Source of the DNA: Seison nebaliae
Taxonomy: Eukaryota; Rotifera; Pararotatoria; Seisonacea; Seisonidae
NCBI GenBank assembly: GCA_023231475.1
Contig: JALJEE010003013.1
Coordinates: 1 to 64,000 of the forward strand
Length of the DNA: 64,000 bases
Reading direction: 5' to 3'
The notes under the pieces are model-generated. The model was not told the DNA's origin. It saw only the letters and a list, made by a program, of their open reading frames with translations, and did no database searches. Below are positions 60,450-64,000 of the stretch, piece by piece. Position numbers and translations under genes: made by a program. Every line of letters starts with the position of its first letter. The first letter of the stretch is position 1.

Positions 60450-63400
60450 ATGAGAAATATCCGTGGTGATACAATGCGAGGCTTGTCCGTTTTCATTTCA
60501 GACATTCGCAATTGTCGAAGTCGTGAAGCTGAAACGAGAAGAATTTTAAGAGAATTGGCAAATATACGATCGAAGTTTCGTGGTGATCGTGCACTGGATG
60601 GATATCAAAAAAAGAAATATGTTTGTAAACTAATTTTCATTTTCCTTCATGGATATGACATCGATTTCGGTTATAATGAGGCGGTCAATCTTTTGTCTTC
60701 CAATAAATATTCAGAGAAGCAAATTGGCTACCTCTTCATTTCGATTTTAGTGAGTGCCGAGAATGATTTGATGCGACTAATCATGCAGAATATCAGAAAT
60801 GATCTTCAATCTCGCAATCCCATATTCGTTCAATTGGCATTGCAATGTATAGCGAATATGAATGATAATCCGGAAATCGTTGAGATGGTAGGACAAGAAA
60901 TACCAAAATTATTAATTTCTGGTGAATCCATTGACTCGATTAAACAAAGTGCAGCATTATGTTTATTGAAATTAGTGAGATTACAACCAAATTTGATCGA
61001 TCACGATTATGCTCCACGAATTATTCATTTATTAAACGATCAACATATCGGTGTAGTAACGGCAGCAACTGGTCTATTAGTCCAATTGTGTAAACAATTT
61101 CCAGAAGAATATAAGGGATGTGTATCATTGACAGTATCTCGTTTGTCACGTATCATTACCACATCATATAAAGATTTACAGGATTATACTTATTATTTCA
61201 TTCCTGCACCGTGGTTAGCTGTGAAATTGTTGCAAATCCTTCAATGTTATCAACCGTCAGAAGATGCTGGAATTAGAAGTCGTTTAAATGAATGTTTGGA
61301 TACGTTGTTGAAGAGAGTGGTGGATAATCCACGAACGAAAAAAACTCAACATTCCAATGCGAAGAATGCTGTTCTATTTGAAGCGATTCTTCTTATTATT
61401 CATTTGGATAATGAACCGGAATTATTGATTCGTGCTTGTAATCAATTAGGCGTATTTCTCACTAGTCGAGAAGTGAATTTACGTTATCTGGCATTAGAAT
61501 ATATGTGTCTATTAGCAACTAGTGAGTTCGCTCATGAAGCTGTAAAGAGACATGATGAAACGGTTTGTGCTGCACTTCGAACAGAGAGAGATATTAGTGT
61601 TCGTCAGAAAGCTGTCGATCTTCTTTATGCGATGTGTGATCAAACGAATACGGAACAAATAGTTGAACAAATGTTATCTTATCTACAAGCGAGTGCAGCC
61701 GATTATTCGATCAGAGAAGAAATGGTATTGAAAGTAGCAATACTAGCAGAGAAATATGCCATAAATACCAATTGGTATTTAGACGTCATGTTAAGACTGA
61801 TTAGATTAGCGGGCGATTTTGTAAGTGAAGAAGTTTGGCAACGTGTCATCCATATCGTAACGAATCGTCAAGAAGTACAAGGATATGCAGCAAAGACGGT
61901 ATTCGAAGCATTGCAAGCACCAGCTTGTCATGAAAATATGGTGAAAGTTGGCGGTTATATTTTGGGAGAATTTGGGAATTATATTGCTGGTGATCCACGT
62001 TCATCACCCGAAGTCTTACTACAAATTCTTCATTCTAAATTTCCATTCTGTACTTTGTCCACGCGCTACATTCTATTAACGGCATATGTGAAATTTGCCA
62101 ATTTATTTCCGGAAATGAGATCGAAAATTCTGGAAATTCTCCATTTGGATATGAACATCAGATCAGCTGATATCGAAATGCAGCAACGTGTATCCGAATA
62201 TCATCAACTGATAAAGACGAGTTCTGATGATGAATTGGCTTACGTATTTGAGAATATGCCGTCATATCCAGAGAGAGAATCATCAATTCTTTTAAAATTG
62301 AAACAGAAGAAACAATTGACAAATGTCGATCATCCTTCTAATGGGAATGTCGATAAGAAGAATGATGTCGTCTCATCATCAACTGCTCCTTTCAAAAATG
62401 ATTTGTTAACTAATAAATCGAATACTTTATTAGAGAAAGCTAAAGTAGAATCTATCACTAATAATTTATCTGGTCTCTTAATTGATGATTTAAATATGAA
62501 TGATTCCTCTCAACCATCATCCAACGGAAACATTATCGATTCGTCCATCAACAACAAACCATTATCCAACCAACCAATTCAACAACAACAACAACAACAA
62601 CAACCAACAGCATCAATACCTAATAATAAAATAGAAACAAATTTGAATGATATTTTTGGTCTTGGATCTACATCGACTGATGTACCATCATCCATCGTAT
62701 CATCATCAATTTCGCCATTTGTCAACAATAACGAAATCGATATTCCGTCAAATGATAATTTGAAAAAAGCAATCATGAGACATTTGGAAGGTTTTGCAAT
62801 AACCGAAGATAATTGTCGCATCGACATCACATGTGAAACGAAGAAGAATTTCTGTAAATTACAAATAACTTTCTCTAATTCTGTTCCATCCTCCTTTGTC
62901 ATGATTGACTCTTCGGATATCAATGTTCCAAAATTACAATTATTACAAAATAATTTATCATCCTTCACTGAACCGAAAGCATTAATCTTTACGGGACAAT
63001 GTTCCCAAGTATTTCGCACTATCGACAATGCTTCATCCTTACCTGTCATCGACTTTAAGTTTTCTTCCTTTAAACATTTCATTTTTCTTCAATTCATTCT
63101 AGATTTGGTGAGAAAACTTACCATATGACATGTCCATTATTTCTCAATTATTTCGCTAGTGATTCACCAATGGAAAAATCCGTATTCCAACAACGATGGA
63201 CTTATTTAGCATCGTTATTCTTTATTTTCTTCTTTTACATAAAATTCAACATTCTCCTCAACTTTTTTTTCAATTGATTTTTACAATTTTTCATTCTGCA
63301 TTTTTCTCTTCCTTTTTAGAAATGGGAAAATGACATCTAAAATATTCGAAGTCTCTTGGACATATGAACCATCGATGAATAATATAATCGATTCGAAAGT

Positions 63401-63716
63401 TTCTTAAGATATTAATCTTTTTTCCTAATTCTTCTGTCATCTAGTTAATCGGAATGGGATTTGCAATAATTGGAAAATCAGAACCGAATCAACTAGAATG
63501 GAATGGAGGTCTCATCGTCAATGTCAGTAGTCAAATGAAAGGTGTCTTGCACAAACTACGATATAATCAAACAACACAAGTTATATTTTGTATTGAGAAA
63601 TAATTAATTAAATCGGAAAATTTGTAAATAGATGTGGCAAACGGAAATCTTATCAACTCAACAAGATGTTGCTGATGAAATTGCTTCATTGGTTGTCGCG
63701 AATATTTCTCATAATT
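60450..63716 (+). CDS. AP2A: AP-2 complex subunit alpha (alpha-adaptin, 5 exons)
   Basis: The large subunit of the AP-2 clathrin adaptor, which binds PIP2 and cargo at the plasma membrane. Start [20 protein letters not shown] matches family [21 protein letters not shown]. The trunk is strongly conserved: [52 protein letters not shown] and [21 protein letters not shown] Ser/Asn/Gln-rich hinge lies at about 62280-62740. The ear follows. After introns near 63062-63112, 63229-63319, 63401-63447 and 63584-63633 the ear's last parts are read as [50 protein letters not shown] and the end [13 protein letters not shown]. Total about 1,000 residues, usual for the family. A straight reading stops at 63128 because it runs into intron 1. 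Confidence 0.97.
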
Positions 63717-63798
63717 AAAAAGATTTTTAATGATTTCATTATTTATATTATTAGTCAACGAATTTATTCAAAATTTTATTTCCATTCTAAATTTTCGG

Positions 63799-64000
63799 TC
63801 AATCGTTGAAGCTTTTCCTGTCTCTCCACATCATTTCATTCTCTCTTTCGATATTATTCGTGTTGTCAGTCATCATTAAAATTCCATTAATCGTTCTCTT
63901 TATTAGTGCTACTTTCGGTAAAGCCTGAAAAATTATTTTAATGAAAATTTAATTTCATAATTAAACAACTCACTTGTCGGTTTAATATCACCGTCTTCTT
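63799..64000 (-). CDS. 3' end of an unidentified gene, cut by the window edge
   Basis: Reading leftwards from 64000, the sequence encodes KKTVILNRQ, then a GTGAGT donor starts an intron ending in TTTTCAG (about 63928), and the last exon (about 63926-63799) encodes ALPKVALIKRTINGILMMTD and NTNNIERENEMMWRDRKSF, with a TGA stop at 63799-63801. The donor and acceptor fit the other genes of the window. The family is not recognised. It converges on the AP-2 alpha gene, about 80 bp away. Confidence 0.6.

Noticed and set aside
63056-63128. Truncated alpha-adaptin ending at 63128
   Set aside because: The ear domain continues through four more exons to 63716 with matching family blocks.

Overview
The window is nuclear DNA from a small-genome, AT-rich invertebrate animal. 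Genes lie on both strands, are often close together (DNAJC9-like and DRC1-like stop codons are about 50 bp apart), and are split by very short GT-AG introns, mostly about 40 to 70 bp, with AT-rich bodies and TTTCAG or TTTTAG-type acceptors. Single-copy animal genes are clear: HMG-CoA synthase, DNAJC9, dynein regulatory complex subunit DRC1, a Rac-family GTPase, the HECT ligase UBE3C, a TRIM-NHL protein, ARPC4, AP-2 alpha-adaptin and a tRNA-Ala(UGC). DRC1 is used in motile axonemes, so the animal probably has motile cilia or flagellate sperm. Base composition and long Asn, Asp and Gln tracts would otherwise also fit acariform mites, whose sperm lack flagella. The species cannot be named from this sequence.

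Layout. 1-142: edge of a LINE ORF1 fragment (-). 1990-3554: HMG-CoA synthase (+). 4269-5206: small coiled-coil gene (-). 5870-7982: unrecognised helical protein (-). 8342-9212: DNAJC9 (+), converging on DRC1 (9263-12598, -). 13825-20505: very large Asn-rich gene (-). 23195-23770: intronless Rac-like GTPase (+). 24609-28541: UBE3C (+). 28542-36825: about 8.3 kb without a gene that I can support. 36826-40047: RING/B-box/coiled-coil/NHL protein (+), converging on ARPC4 (40369-41023, -). 41589-43328: poly-Asp and coiled-coil protein (-).

44-60 kb is an accessory-looking region. It holds a Ly6-like secreted protein, tRNA-Ala, a rearranged LINE (45800-48247, -), a secreted Cys-containing protein, a decayed N-terminal piece of XPB/ERCC3 joined almost directly to a second LINE ORF1 piece, an intronless secreted protein with ubiquitin-specific-protease (USP) boxes, a Tc1/mariner remnant, two adjacent single-pass membrane protein genes (54164-55939 and 56152-59047, the second with a long basic seven-residue repeat tail) and a third LINE piece. 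The window closes with AP-2 alpha-adaptin (60450-63716, +) and the 3' end of an unidentified gene (63799-64000, -).

The conserved genes do not form one pathway. Several concern the cytoskeleton and trafficking (Rac, ARPC4, AP-2 alpha, DRC1) or ubiquitin (UBE3C, the TRIM-NHL protein, the USP-like protein). Most exon joins were worked out by hand from frame, GT/AG sites and remembered family sequences; boundaries given as 'about' may be off by a few bases. I found no LTR element, Polinton or capsid/envelope gene.
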